A DNA stretch of 46,991 nucleotides from the NCBI GenBank assembly GCA_002279765.1, contig NCCR01000008.1, forward strand, positions 1-46,991. Reading direction: 5' to 3'. The stretch comes from Verrucomicrobia bacterium 12-59-8. Its GTDB lineage: Bacteria; Verrucomicrobiota; Verrucomicrobiae; Verrucomicrobiales; Verrucomicrobiaceae. A program made the translations under genes and the position numbers. Positions 7,229 to 16,279 of the stretch are shown here, in pieces; position 1 is the first letter of the stretch; every line of letters begins with the position of its first letter. The notes under the pieces were generated by a model that saw only the letters and a program-made list of their open reading frames with translations, did not search any database and was not told the origin of the DNA.

Positions 7229-8062
7229 TTACGATTCAAAGCGAAGATCAGCGGAGTAGGAGCCCACGCTGCGGAGTGTCGCGCCATCGGTACACGTTTG
7301 ATTGAGGGCCTTCTGCACGCGCGGATCGGCGGTGGAGCCTTCGATCTCGATGTAGAAGCGGTACTTGTTCGGCTGGCCGCGGATCGGGCGAGATTCGAGA
7401 CGCTTCATGTTGATGTCGTTCTCGCTCAGGGGCGTGAGGAAACGGCAGAGGCTGCCGGAGCGGTCTGGCAGCTCGACGACGAGCGCGGTGCGGTTATGCT
7501 CAAGCGATGGCGTGTTCGCGGCATGCCCGATGAGATAGAACTGCGTGATGTTTGGCACCTCGCCTGCAATCGGGAAATGCAGCACCTGCAGGCCATGCAG
7601 CTCGGCGTTTTGACGCGGACCGATGGCGGCGGCTCCGGGTGTGGCGACGGCTTTTTCCGCTGCTTTCGCCGTGCTCGGTTCCACCACGCGCTTCACATCG
7701 GGGTAATGGGCCTTGAGCCAGTCATCGCCGTGATAGAAGGGCATGGCATGAGAATGGATGGAGGTGATGGACTCCCCTTCCCTGCCGAGGAGGGCGAGTT
7801 TCACATCCAGCGTGAGTTCTTCGAGAATGTACAGCTTGCTGCGGGTGTCCACCAGGCGGTCCACGGTGTCGATGATGAAGCCGCCGGAGGAATTTTCGAT
7901 GGGCACGATGCCGAGCGCGTCTGGGTTCGTGGCGAGGAAATCAAACACATCGCCCACGTTGTCGCGCAGGCTGACCGCCACGCCGGGAAAACGCATCTGC
8001 GTGATCAGATGCGAAAAACTGCCCTCGGGACCGAGGCAGGCGATGGTTGGCGGTGGATTCAT
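7229..8062 (-). CDS. pheA: Prephenate dehydratase with ACT domain
   Basis: A 277-aa monofunctional prephenate dehydratase (prephenate to phenylpyruvate in phenylalanine synthesis), without a chorismate mutase domain. The N-terminal two-lobed catalytic region begins ACLGPEGSFSH and includes GIVPIENSSGGF (51-62). The usual T-R-F catalytic segment reads NITQF (171-175), keeping the essential Thr but with Gln for Arg. Residues about 190-265 form an ACT regulatory domain, with GSLCRFL and the ESRP motif (223-226) that binds phenylalanine for feedback inhibition. The ATG at 8062 begins the conserved fold; an upstream extension to 8107 adds no conserved sequence. It is divergent from pbpC across 83 nt. 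Confidence 0.9.
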   Translation of the reverse strand: MNPPPTIACLGPEGSFSHLITQMRFPGVAVSLRDNVGDVFDFLATNPDALGIVPIENSSGGFIIDTVDRLVDTRSKLYILEELTLDVKLALLGREGESITSIHSHAMPFYHGDDWLKAHYPDVKRVVEPSTAKAAEKAVATPGAAAIGPRQNAELHGLQVLHFPIAGEVPNITQFYLIGHAANTPSLEHNRTALVVELPDRSGSLCRFLTPLSENDINMKRLESRPIRGQPNKYRFYIEIEGSTADPRVQKALNQTCTDGATLRSVGSYSADLRFES

Positions 8063-8145
8063 GCGAGCCTTGCATGCTGCGCTGCTGACGCCCACGGTCA
8101 AGAACACCGCGCTGGATTTAATCGTGCCCTCGCGTTCCTTTCGGC

Positions 8146-10401
8146 ATGCGCCGCCGCTGGAAAACCATCCTCATCACCCTGCTTGTGCTGGCGGCAGGCG
8201 GATGGTGGGGGGTGCCCTGGGTGATGCCCTTGCCGGAGGCTCTTTTGCAGCCGCCGCCATCATCCACGCTTTATCTTGCCCGCGACGGGACGCCGCTGCG
8301 GCATTTGCTGAACGAGGATGGCACGCGCTCCGCACCGCCGGTGTCCTATGCGGAGATTCCGCCTACTCTGGTGCATGCGGTGCTGGCGGCGGAGGATAAA
8401 CGCTTCTTCTCGCATGGTGGCATTGATTTGATGGCCGTGGCACGTGCGGGATGGGACAATGCAAGCAACGGACACATTGCTTCCGGTGCTTCGACGATTC
8501 ATCAGCAGCTTATTAAAAACACCACGCCGCAAGCGGGCAGGCGGACACTTTGGGTCAAGATCGTCGAAGCGTTGCGCGCGCGCCGTCTGGCGATGAGTTG
8601 GAGACAAGAGGAGGTGCTGGCGGCGTATGCGAACCGTGTTTCTTTTGGCAATCTCATGACTGGGGTCGCCACGGCTGCGTCCGGCTATTTCCACAAACCG
8701 CTGGGTGATCTCACGCCTGCGGAATGTGCGCTGCTGGCGGCACTGCCGCAGTCTCCGTCGCGACTGAATCCGTTTCGCCATCTGGAGAGGGTGCTGCCGC
8801 GCCAGCGCCGCATTCTGGATAAGATGCACGAACTTCACTGGCTGGATGACGAGCAGCATCGTGTGGCATTGAGCCAGAAGATCGTGCTTCAACGCTTTAG
8901 CGGCGGGTTTGAGGCTCCGCATGCGATGGAGATGCTGCGCGGAGCGGAGCGAGGTAGTACGATTCACACCACTCTCCATGCGACGCTGCAGCAGCAGGTT
9001 GAAACGATTGTCGCGCAGCGGTTGGAGTCGCTTAAAGGACGCCATGTCACGCATGCGGCGGTGGTGGTGATTGAGAATGCCACTGGTGCCGTGCTCGCGC
9101 TGGCGGGTTCGCGCGATTTCTTTGCGCAGGATGGAGGGCAGCTCAATGGGGCCTGGGCGGCGCATTCGCCGGGATCGGCGATGAAGTCGTTTACGTACCT
9201 GCTCGCTTTTGAGCGTGGGGCCACGCCTGCGAGTATTGTTGCGGATCTGCCCATTGAGTTTGCGACGACTTCAGGGACTTATCGGCCTGAGAATTTTTCG
9301 CTGCGGAGCTATGGGCCGATGACGTATCGCTACGCGCTCGGCAATTCGCTCAACATCTCTGCGGTGCGTGTCTTGGATTCCATTGGCGGTGCTGAAACGC
9401 TGCTGCCGAAGCTGCGGGAACTCGGCATGAGTACGCTCACGGAAGATGCTGCGCACTACGGACTCGGCCTGACCATTGGCAACGCCTCGGTGCGTCTCAT
9501 CGAACTTGCGAATGCTTATGCGTGCCTCGCGCGTCTGGGCCGGTACAAGCCATGGTCGTTGCTGCAGGATGATCGTGCTGCTGAAGAGCGGCGGCTTCTG
9601 GGGGAGAACGAGAGCTGGCTCATCGCTGATATTCTCAGAGACAACCAGGCGCGTGAGATGGCGTTTGGGAGCTGGTCTGTGCTGCGTTTGCCGTTCAGGT
9701 GCGCTGTCAAAACTGGGACGAGTTCCACCTTTCGTGACAACTGGACGCTGGGCTACACGCCTGAGTTCACCGTGGGCGTTTGGGTGGGCAATTTTGACAA
9801 CACACCGATGCAGGATGTCAGTGGAGTCACGGGTGCGGGGCCGATCTTCCGCGATGTGATGCTGCACCTGCATGAGAAACATCCCGCGACGTGGTTTGCG
9901 ATGCCGAAGGACATTGTGCGTGCGCGCATTGATCCGCGCACCGGCAAACGCCTCACGCCACAGACGCCGCCTGCGCGTGTGAGCCGCGAGGAGTTTTTCA
10001 TCGCAGACAAGCTTCCCGCTGTGGCGCAGGCTGGTGATTATGATGTGCGGGGCCGCGCAATTTTGCCGCGTGAATATGCTGGCTGGGTTGCGAGTGGTGC
10101 CAACTGGCTTGGTGATCTTGTCACGACTGTGGAGAAAGAGGACAGACCGGTACTGCGCATCACGAATCCGATTCCTGGGACGGTGGTGATTCTTGATCCT
10201 GACATTCGAAACCATGGCAGCCGTCTGCTGCTAGAAGCTGCGGGAGCGAATCAACCGCGCTGGAGTTGCAAGAGCCTCGAATTGCGCAGTGAAGGCATTC
10301 ATACTTTCGCCGTACTCAAACCTGGGAGGCATGAGATTGAGGTGAGGGATGGGACGAGCGGACTGAGTGCGAAGACGTTTGTGATTGTGCAGGAAGAGTG
10401 A
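8146..10401 (+). CDS. pbpC: Penicillin-binding protein 1C (transglycosylase/transpeptidase)
   Basis: A 751-aa bifunctional murein polymerase anchored by one N-terminal helix (7-27). The GT51 transglycosylase domain (about 40-240) carries the catalytic Glu83 in AAEDKRFFSHGG and the second motif GASTIHQQLIKN. The transpeptidase domain has S344-x-x-K347 (SAMK), S401-L-N403 and K522-T-G-T, the three active-site motifs of the penicillin-binding fold. Residues 667-750 match the C-terminal beta domain typical of PBP1C (BiPBP_C). In enterobacteria pbpC sits beside an alpha-2-macroglobulin gene; here no such neighbour is present. It stands alone, divergent from pheA and convergent with the EamA permease gene. 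Confidence 0.93.
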   Translation: MRRRWKTILITLLVLAAGGWWGVPWVMPLPEALLQPPPSSTLYLARDGTPLRHLLNEDGTRSAPPVSYAEIPPTLVHAVLAAEDKRFFSHGGIDLMAVARAGWDNASNGHIASGASTIHQQLIKNTTPQAGRRTLWVKIVEALRARRLAMSWRQEEVLAAYANRVSFGNLMTGVATAASGYFHKPLGDLTPAECALLAALPQSPSRLNPFRHLERVLPRQRRILDKMHELHWLDDEQHRVALSQKIVLQRFSGGFEAPHAMEMLRGAERGSTIHTTLHATLQQQVETIVAQRLESLKGRHVTHAAVVVIENATGAVLALAGSRDFFAQDGGQLNGAWAAHSPGSAMKSFTYLLAFERGATPASIVADLPIEFATTSGTYRPENFSLRSYGPMTYRYALGNSLNISAVRVLDSIGGAETLLPKLRELGMSTLTEDAAHYGLGLTIGNASVRLIELANAYACLARLGRYKPWSLLQDDRAAEERRLLGENESWLIADILRDNQAREMAFGSWSVLRLPFRCAVKTGTSSTFRDNWTLGYTPEFTVGVWVGNFDNTPMQDVSGVTGAGPIFRDVMLHLHEKHPATWFAMPKDIVRARIDPRTGKRLTPQTPPARVSREEFFIADKLPAVAQAGDYDVRGRAILPREYAGWVASGANWLGDLVTTVEKEDRPVLRITNPIPGTVVILDPDIRNHGSRLLLEAAGANQPRWSCKSLELRSEGIHTFAVLKPGRHEIEVRDGTSGLSAKTFVIVQEE

Positions 10402-10417
10402 TGCAAGACGGGACTCC

Positions 10418-11314
10418 TCACACCACAACCAGAACGATGGCGCTCATCATGAGCAGCGCACCAGCCATACGCCAGCGCATGACCTTGGGGCCGAGGTGCT
10501 GCTCGGCGTTCATGAACCAGTGGCCGATCATCCAGACGAGCACGACGCTCAGGAGGCCGCGTGAGGCATAGACGATATTGGCGGAGGTGGCCTTGCCATA
10601 GACGGCGACGGTGCTGACGAAAATGATGCTCTGGGCACCCAGCAGGACCGCACCTCCAACGAGCCAAGGCCAAGCCTGGACGCGGATAGCACTCAGGGGT
10701 GCGGAGAAGCGGAAGATGAGGCCGAAGGAGAGCAGGGCATTGATCCAGAAAATGCAGGGCAGCAGGCGGCCGACGCCCCAGTAGGGACCCCACTTCTGCA
10801 CCAGCACATCAAAGATGGCGAAGGCCACGGCACCGATGCCACCTGCGACGAAGGTGATCAGCAGATGACGTGGCGGCTGACCGGCATCTTTGCGATTTAG
10901 GAAGGTGATACCCAGCACACTCAGAAAGGCGGCGATCCAGAGCTTCACCCCCACGGCTTCGCCAATGAGGAGCGGGGTGAAGAAGGCGACGAGGATGACT
11001 TTCAGCCCAAACACGGGCACAGCGACGGAGACGTCCCCTTTCTCCAGCGCTAGAAACTGCGCGATCTGGCCGACGAAGAGGCACATGGCGATCACGCCGG
11101 GCTGCCACAGATCGACTATTTCCACTGGCGGCCCGCCGAGCAGCCAGAGGAAGGAAAACAGGCCCGCGACGATCAAATTTGCGACAAAAGTGGTGCGCCA
11201 CAGGCCGACGCCGAGATCGCTGGAGCGTTTCAGCACGAGCGCCCCAAAGGCATACAGGAGGGCGGCAATGAGCGGGAAAAGCGTGGTGGCGAAGGCAGGA
11301 GACACCTGTGCCAT
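10418..11314 (-). CDS. EamA/DMT-superfamily permease
   Basis: A 298-aa polytopic membrane protein with about ten hydrophobic helices in two halves, the two-fold repeated EamA architecture of drug/metabolite transporters. Features include ALVLKRSSDLG after helix 1 and a positively charged NRKDAGQPPRH loop between the halves. The transported substrate cannot be read from sequence. The ATG at 11314 places the first helix at the N-terminus; the frame extends to 11338 with no clear benefit. It is divergent from pfkA over 108 nt that include an AT-rich stretch (CATTAAAT) near the pfkA start. Confidence 0.85.
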   Translation of the reverse strand: MAQVSPAFATTLFPLIAALLYAFGALVLKRSSDLGVGLWRTTFVANLIVAGLFSFLWLLGGPPVEIVDLWQPGVIAMCLFVGQIAQFLALEKGDVSVAVPVFGLKVILVAFFTPLLIGEAVGVKLWIAAFLSVLGITFLNRKDAGQPPRHLLITFVAGGIGAVAFAIFDVLVQKWGPYWGVGRLLPCIFWINALLSFGLIFRFSAPLSAIRVQAWPWLVGGAVLLGAQSIIFVSTVAVYGKATSANIVYASRGLLSVVLVWMIGHWFMNAEQHLGPKVMRWRMAGALLMMSAIVLVVV

Positions 11315-11422
11315 TAACACGCGTGCGCAGGGTAGCAAGCACGAGGAATTTCGTCACCATCAGCCGTCACTTGCCACGCGCAGCAGGCTCGCTAAGCAGA
11401 GAATCCCTCCCATTAAATTTCC

Positions 11423-12571
11423 ATGACCGCCCCTTTCCCCGAACAATCCGTCGCCGTGCTCTTCAGTGGTGGTGACTCGCCAGGCATGAATGCTTTTCTG
11501 CGCGCCATCGTACGCCTGGGCCTGAACCGTGAAAAAATCGCCGTGCTCGGCATTCGCGACGGTTACCGCGGCCTGGTCCGTACCGCCCGTGCCGTCAATG
11601 ACGATGCGGAAGCCCTGGTGCGACTGAAAAATGACATTGCCACACACACCGGCCGCGCAGGGCTGATCTCCGAGCAACTGCACGTCATCCAGATGGACCA
11701 CGCCAGCGTGAGCGGTATCATGGGCAAAGGCGGCACCATCCTGGGCTCCGCGCGCTGCCTAGAGTTCCACGATAAAAAAGTGCGTGAGAGCGTCCTCAAA
11801 CTCCTCAAGAACCTCAACGTGCGCGCTTTGGTCGTTGTCGGCGGGGATGGCTCGCTCACGGGTGCCCGGCTGCTGGCGGAAGAAAGCGACCTGCGAGTCA
11901 TTGGCATTCCTGCCACCATCGACAACGATCTTCAGTTTACTGACATGGCGCTGGGAGTTGATACAGCGGTCAACACGCTGGTCTGGGCGGTGGATCACTT
12001 CATCGACACCGCGCGCAGCCACAGGCGCGTGATGGTGCTGGAAACGATGGGCCGTGCGAGCGGCGACCTGGCCCGAATGGCCGGCCTAGCCTCGGGCGCA
12101 GAGATGATCATCACCCCTGAATCAGGCGCGCTGAACGAGGAGGCCATGCGGAAGCTCGCGGCGAAAATCGAAGGCGCAATGACACGCGGACGCGGCCACG
12201 CTATCGTGCTGGTGGCGGAAGGCGTGGAGTTTGATCCCCCCCAGAAACGCAACCGCGCCTATGTGCTGATGGATGCCTTCCAGCAGTACTTCCATCGCCC
12301 TGGAGCGCCCTTCCCCGATCTCGAGGTGCGTCCTTCCGTGCTCGGCCATTTGCAACGCGGCGGGCATACCACGCCGGGGGACTGCATCCTCGCAGCCCGG
12401 TTTGCGGATCGTGCCTGGACGAGCATTCAGCAGGCCGACGGTGGCAGTGGCATCACCGCGCTGCGCAAAAACGTCATCGAAATCGTGCCTTACGGCGAAC
12501 CCGACATGCCAGAGCGTGAAGCCTTCTCGCATGAGATGGAGAGGCTGCATGATGATTTGAGTTCGTGGTAG
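11423..12571 (+). CDS. pfkA: 6-phosphofructokinase, ATP-type signature
   Basis: A 382-aa phosphofructokinase catalysing fructose 6-phosphate to fructose 1,6-bisphosphate. Visible motifs are the N-terminal FSGGDSPGMNAF nucleotide loop, GGDGS (140-144), PATIDNDL (163-170) with the catalytic Asp pair, METMGR-type sugar-phosphate segment (ETMGRASGDLARMAG) and GHLQRGG (308-314). Gly in GGDGS and the small residue (Ala) before TIDND, rather than Asp and Lys, point to ATP rather than pyrophosphate as donor; this follows known family rules and is not proven here. Length is slightly above the 320 aa of E. coli PfkA because of short insertions and a longer C-terminus. Confidence 0.9.
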   Translation: MTAPFPEQSVAVLFSGGDSPGMNAFLRAIVRLGLNREKIAVLGIRDGYRGLVRTARAVNDDAEALVRLKNDIATHTGRAGLISEQLHVIQMDHASVSGIMGKGGTILGSARCLEFHDKKVRESVLKLLKNLNVRALVVVGGDGSLTGARLLAEESDLRVIGIPATIDNDLQFTDMALGVDTAVNTLVWAVDHFIDTARSHRRVMVLETMGRASGDLARMAGLASGAEMIITPESGALNEEAMRKLAAKIEGAMTRGRGHAIVLVAEGVEFDPPQKRNRAYVLMDAFQQYFHRPGAPFPDLEVRPSVLGHLQRGGHTTPGDCILAARFADRAWTSIQQADGGSGITALRKNVIEIVPYGEPDMPEREAFSHEMERLHDDLSSW

Positions 12572-12591
12572 GAAGGAAGGAAGGGAGGAAC

Positions 12592-12623
12592 GGTCAAGAT
12601 GTGTCTGACGGCACCTCTTGACC
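12592..12623. terminator. Perfect 8-bp stem-loop between convergent genes
   Basis: GGTCAAGA (12592-12599) pairs with TCTTGACC (12616-12623), and GTG/CAC can extend the stem inward across one mismatch. It lies 20 nt after the pfkA stop and touches the stop codon of the converging esterase gene, so a bidirectional terminator is likely. A short GGAA-rich tract (12571-12590) precedes it. Confidence 0.5.
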
Positions 12624-13732
12624 TACTTGACGGGGCTTCCATTCTTCACCCAGCGGTCCATCCATTTCACGGTCTTCTGCCACATGTCGGGGAGGTACAC
12701 ATGCCCGACGCCGGGATAGATGGTGTTTTCGAAATGGGATGAGGCCTCTTTGTCATGCAGGGAATAAATTTGGCTTACGATATCGCCGAGGTGCCGCAGG
12801 CCGTCTGTGGGTGAGCCGCTGTCTTGATCCCCGGTCATGAAGAGCATGGGGCGTGGTGCTGCGAGGGCGATGACGGCTTCGGTGTCGAAGTGTTTGAGCA
12901 TGCCGGGGACAAAGTAGTAAATGCCGTGGGCTTTGAGCATGCCGACGCGAATCAGTTCTTCGTAGCGGGTCATGCAGCCGACGCACACGGCGGCACGGGG
13001 GCGGTCATCGAGCGCCATGATCCACCAGCTGCGGGTGGAGCCCATGCTGATGCCGGTGACGCCGATGCGCTGCGCATCGACCTCGGGGCGTGAGCAGAGA
13101 TAATCGAGCGCGGTGAGATCATCGCGCAGCACCATGCCCCAAAGTGTGCGGCCGACCCAGAGATGAAATTTGGCGGCGGTCATCTCGCCGTTGCTGCCTT
13201 TCTGCTGGGGTCCATCGGGGCCCTGGCCGTTGCGCTCGCCAAAGCAGGGTGCGTCAATGCCGAGCACGACATAGCCGGCTTCCGCCAGTGCCGGGCCTGC
13301 GGCGATGGGGGTTGCGTTGGTCTGTAGGAGTTCCTGTTTGCCACTGTCATACTGACCGCCGTGCCAGTGGCAGTAGAGGATGGCGGGAGCCTTGCTCTGC
13401 TCTGTCGCGGACTTTGGCACAAAGACGTAGCCTTTCACGATTTCGCCTGCGCCATTATCAAACTGGGTGGTCTCCAGGGAGTAGCTGCCTTTGTCTTCGC
13501 GGCTGATGACTTGGAATGCTGAGGTGGGTGGGCGCGGAGGGAGGTCGCCGAGGAGGTCGTTTAACTTTGCGCGGATTTGTGTCCGCTGCTGCTGCCAGGC
13601 GTTGAGAGATGCTGGCACCTGCAATGGTGGGGCGATCTTTGCTTTCGCCAGCCAGGCATCGGCGACGGCGTTGGGTTCAGCGGCTTGCATGTGCGTGAGC
13701 AGGAGGATGAGGCAGACAGCGGTCGTACGCAT
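12623..13732 (-). CDS. Secreted alpha/beta-hydrolase (acetyl xylan esterase-like)
   Basis: A 369-aa exported protein (signal peptide ending in MQAAEP). The hydrolase core contains an oxyanion-type segment PAILYCHWHGGQYDSGKQ, the nucleophile elbow VTGISMGSTRSWW (G-x-S-x-G), MTGDQDSGSPTDG around the acid residue and a late GVGHVYLPD with the catalytic His. This organisation is that of secreted dienelactone-hydrolase/acetyl xylan esterase-type proteins abundant in polysaccharide-degrading Verrucomicrobia. Substrate is unknown. It is divergent from the DUF1080-like gene at 13800. Confidence 0.8.
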   Translation of the reverse strand: MRTTAVCLILLLTHMQAAEPNAVADAWLAKAKIAPPLQVPASLNAWQQQRTQIRAKLNDLLGDLPPRPPTSAFQVISREDKGSYSLETTQFDNGAGEIVKGYVFVPKSATEQSKAPAILYCHWHGGQYDSGKQELLQTNATPIAAGPALAEAGYVVLGIDAPCFGERNGQGPDGPQQKGSNGEMTAAKFHLWVGRTLWGMVLRDDLTALDYLCSRPEVDAQRIGVTGISMGSTRSWWIMALDDRPRAAVCVGCMTRYEELIRVGMLKAHGIYYFVPGMLKHFDTEAVIALAAPRPMLFMTGDQDSGSPTDGLRHLGDIVSQIYSLHDKEASSHFENTIYPGVGHVYLPDMWQKTVKWMDRWVKNGSPVK

Positions 13733-13799
13733 GCGCCGGTTCTAGCAGGTCGGGAATTTTCGCGCAATATGGATGCATTGGTTTCGTTCACAACGCCCC

Positions 13800-14516
13800 A
13801 TGAAACACACCTCCCTGCTCACCCTGACGCTCGCTCTTGCCGCCTTCGCTGCACGTGCCGAGGACAAGCCGCTGCTCGCCATTCCTGGCAAAGTCATCTT
13901 TGAAAACAATCTCAGCTCCGGTGCCGGCGCGCCGTGGAAGGCTGCCAAGGGCAAGTGGGAGCCGGTGGACGGCGTGCTGCGCGGCTCCGAACTTGCGGCC
14001 GACAAGCATGGCGCGGTCACCCGCCTGCCCAACAAGCTAAAGGATTTCGTCATTGAGTACGAGTTCAAGTTTTCAGGAGCCAGGACCACCAGCCTTTCGA
14101 TCAACGCCATCAAGGACCACATGGCACGAATCAACATCACGCCGAAGTCGGTGACCATCCAACGCGATGACAACGACCATGAAGGACCGGACAAGGCTGT
14201 CGTCTTCGCCCGTTTTCCTGCAGAACTTGGCGAAGGCTGGCACAAGGTCCGCCTGGAAATGGTGGGCGATAAAATGCTCGGCAAGGTGGACGACCTCATC
14301 GCCTGGGGTGCCAACGATCTTTTCATGAATGAGAAAGCCGGTCCTGGATTCACCGTCGGCGGCGAGTCGGTGGATTTCCGCAATTTCTCGCTGTCGGAAG
14401 CGACCCTCAATCCTGCTTGGGAAGAGGTAAAGGCCACTCTGCCGAAGCCCGGCGAAAAGGTCGCTGCTGCTGCTGCCAAACCCGCCGGCAAAGGGAAGAA
14501 GAAAAAGGCGGAGTAA
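13800..14516 (+). CDS. Secreted DUF1080-like lamin-G-fold protein
   Basis: A 238-aa protein with a signal peptide (MKHTSLLTLTLALAAFAARA). The body, with KVIFENNLSSG, GKWEPVDGVLRGSE, VIEYEFKFSG, DDNDHEGPDKAVVFARF and GEGWHKVRLEMVGDKMLGKVDD, follows the pattern of DUF1080 / concanavalin-like sandwich proteins. It is shorter than the copy at 5133-6110 and lacks that protein's N-terminal region. The C-terminus is a Lys/Ala-rich tail (KPAGKGKKKKAE). No catalytic assignment is possible. It lies 44 nt before the DUF5069 gene on the same strand. Confidence 0.75.
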   Translation: MKHTSLLTLTLALAAFAARAEDKPLLAIPGKVIFENNLSSGAGAPWKAAKGKWEPVDGVLRGSELAADKHGAVTRLPNKLKDFVIEYEFKFSGARTTSLSINAIKDHMARINITPKSVTIQRDDNDHEGPDKAVVFARFPAELGEGWHKVRLEMVGDKMLGKVDDLIAWGANDLFMNEKAGPGFTVGGESVDFRNFSLSEATLNPAWEEVKATLPKPGEKVAAAAAKPAGKGKKKKAE

Positions 14517-14560
14517 GGGCGGTGAATTGACTTTGCCATGCGTCCTCGTTAAAAAGGCGC

Positions 14561-14992
14561 ATGGCATTTCCCATTCGTTCCCCTCGTGATCTGGTCGGCG
14601 GCATCGCCGTCTTTGGGCGCATCCTCGATAAAATCCGGCTCAACGCCAAGGAAGGCAAGCTGCCCGAGGGCTATCACCTAGGCTATCTGGCAGGGAACCG
14701 CACCTTTGACGAGCGTGTGTGCAAGTTTCTCGGGGTGGACTTCAATGAGCTTTCGCAGCGCACACTCGAAGGAGGAACCGACGAGGAAATCCTCGAATGG
14801 TGCTGCCTGAATGGCAACCGGCCCACGGTGGAGCAGATTGAAATCTGGAACGGCTTCATGCACAAGCGCGGCTGGCGCGATGCGGCAAGCGAAGGGCTTG
14901 CAAGGAATCGCGAGGAATCCGGTCTAGGACACCGCGAAGACCTGGTGACATTCTTTGACCTGATGGATGTCGAAGAAGGCCGTGCGCCCTGA
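14561..14992 (+). CDS. DUF5069 domain protein
   Basis: A 143-aa cytosolic protein that I recognise as DUF5069 from RSPRDLVGGIAVFGRILDKI, DERVCKFLGVDF, GGTDEEILEWCCLNGNRP and EIEIWNGFMHKRGWRD. The function of the family is unknown; it recurs in Verrucomicrobia, Planctomycetes and Acidobacteria. An AAGG sequence lies a few bases ahead of the ATG. Its stop codon abuts the stop codon of the converging gene with no base between (14992/14993). Confidence 0.85.
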   Translation: MAFPIRSPRDLVGGIAVFGRILDKIRLNAKEGKLPEGYHLGYLAGNRTFDERVCKFLGVDFNELSQRTLEGGTDEEILEWCCLNGNRPTVEQIEIWNGFMHKRGWRDAASEGLARNREESGLGHREDLVTFFDLMDVEEGRAP

Positions 14993-16243
14993 TCAGAATC
15001 CGCGTGGGGCCATGGAGTAGAGGCCCAGCGTCACATCGTAGGCGTCGAGAAAGGTCATGCGCTTCAGTTCATGACCGGCACCCCATGAATCGGTGAATAG
15101 AAGTTGGTTCTTCGCCAGATTGTAGCCAATGACCATGCGCATGTGTCCGCCGCTGATCTGCCCGTCACCCGGCAGTGGGGGATCTTCAGGCTTCTGGCCG
15201 AGCACCAGTCCCCAAAGCAGGGGCACGCCTTTATCGACATATTCCTTGATGAGTGAGATGAATGCTTTTTCAGACACACGTCGCCTGCTATTCGTGGTAT
15301 AAAACTGCTCTGGGTTGACGAGTGGCTTGAAGGTGACGTTAAAAGCTCCGTCAATCTTAGCGAGACTCTTTTGCATTGTCAGGACGTCGGCTCCACTTTC
15401 CGCATCGATGCTGACGAGCTTCGCCATCTCGTGCTGGTCACAGGGAATGCGCATGTATTCAAACAAGCGCTGGCAGCTCGCGGCGACGCAGTAGCCTTTC
15501 TGCCCCTGATCCACCATGGGCACACCGGAAATATAGACATCTCCTTCGTCCGTCTTTTTGACACGCTGGAGCAATTCCATGCGCTGCACACCCGTGGCCA
15601 TCTTGCCCATGCTCCAGTCGGCCTGATTGGGTGCGGCGAGTTTGAGGCGCAGGAACTCGGGATTCGTCACTTTGCCAGAAGTGTTGTACTCGTTGTGTTC
15701 GAGGAGGGCGATGCCGCTGGGCGCGGTCCAGTTCCAGCCTGTGACCGGCAGCGCCGCATTGGAGGACATCATCTGCCGCTTGGGAACCACCTTCATCACC
15801 TGGCTGAGGTTCTGACCAATCAATTTCAAGATGCGGTCGAATTCCTTCACTTCGATGTCACCCGAGTCGCCGCGATTGTAGAAGGAGATCGTAACACGTG
15901 CGGCACTGCCATTCACGAACTCCAGAATGGCTTCTTCCACTTTGATGGAGCCGCCAAACATGGTGAGCTTTGTCTCCGTGTTGCTGAACATGTGGCGGGA
16001 AAAGCGGGCGCGGTCTTTGCTGGCGCTCACCCATTCAAACTGAGGCGGCTTTTCCTGCTGATCCTGATCTTCGAGTTTCAGCACGTAATGCTTTTCCAAG
16101 TCGGCTGCGGACCATCGCCAGAGCGCAGAGAAATTCAGCAGTGCGTCGAGATTGGCAGAGAGTGCAGGAAGCCGGCTCTCCTGCGCATGTGCCAGCAGGG
16201 GAAGAAGACAAGCGAGGACGGCCAGACAAACGCCACGTTTCAT
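14993..16243 (-). CDS. Secreted C39-like papain-fold cysteine peptidase homologue
   Basis: A 416-aa protein with a signal peptide (MKRGVCLAVLACLLPLLAHA). Residues about 30-230 are of unknown fold. The C-terminal domain (240-416) has DQGQKGYCVAAS with an oxyanion Gln and Cys252, GGHMRMVIGY with His367 and LLFTDSWG with Asp385, the ordered Q-C-H-D residues of C39-like peptidases. It might cleave a peptide or be a structural relative; the intact triad favours activity. No ABC transporter domain or neighbour is present, unlike bacteriocin-processing C39 enzymes. It lies 36 nt downstream of nuoN on the same strand, with a hairpin in the gap, so read-through from nuo is possible. Confidence 0.75.
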   Translation of the reverse strand: MKRGVCLAVLACLLPLLAHAQESRLPALSANLDALLNFSALWRWSAADLEKHYVLKLEDQDQQEKPPQFEWVSASKDRARFSRHMFSNTETKLTMFGGSIKVEEAILEFVNGSAARVTISFYNRGDSGDIEVKEFDRILKLIGQNLSQVMKVVPKRQMMSSNAALPVTGWNWTAPSGIALLEHNEYNTSGKVTNPEFLRLKLAAPNQADWSMGKMATGVQRMELLQRVKKTDEGDVYISGVPMVDQGQKGYCVAASCQRLFEYMRIPCDQHEMAKLVSIDAESGADVLTMQKSLAKIDGAFNVTFKPLVNPEQFYTTNSRRRVSEKAFISLIKEYVDKGVPLLWGLVLGQKPEDPPLPGDGQISGGHMRMVIGYNLAKNQLLFTDSWGAGHELKRMTFLDAYDVTLGLYSMAPRGF

Positions 16244-16246
16244 GCA

Positions 16247-16260
16247 GCGGTTTTAACCGC
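16247..16260 (-). other. Hairpin between nuoN and the C39-like gene
   Basis: GCGGTT-TT-AACCGC, a perfect inverted repeat placed 19 nt after the nuoN stop and 3 nt before the ATG of the following gene. It could attenuate transcription leaving nuoN or hide the initiation region of the C39-like gene, which has no visible Shine-Dalgarno. No T-tract follows. Confidence 0.35.
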
Positions 16261-16279
16261 CATGCCCCCTCCAAGTCAA

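Noticed and set aside
7220..8224. 334-codon plus-strand frame opposite pheA
   Set aside because: Antisense to a gene with clear family motifs and runs into the pbpC coding region in another frame.
12571..12590. GGAA-rich simple repeat after pfkA
   Set aside because: Too short and imperfect to be a phase-variation tract; noted only as context for the terminator.
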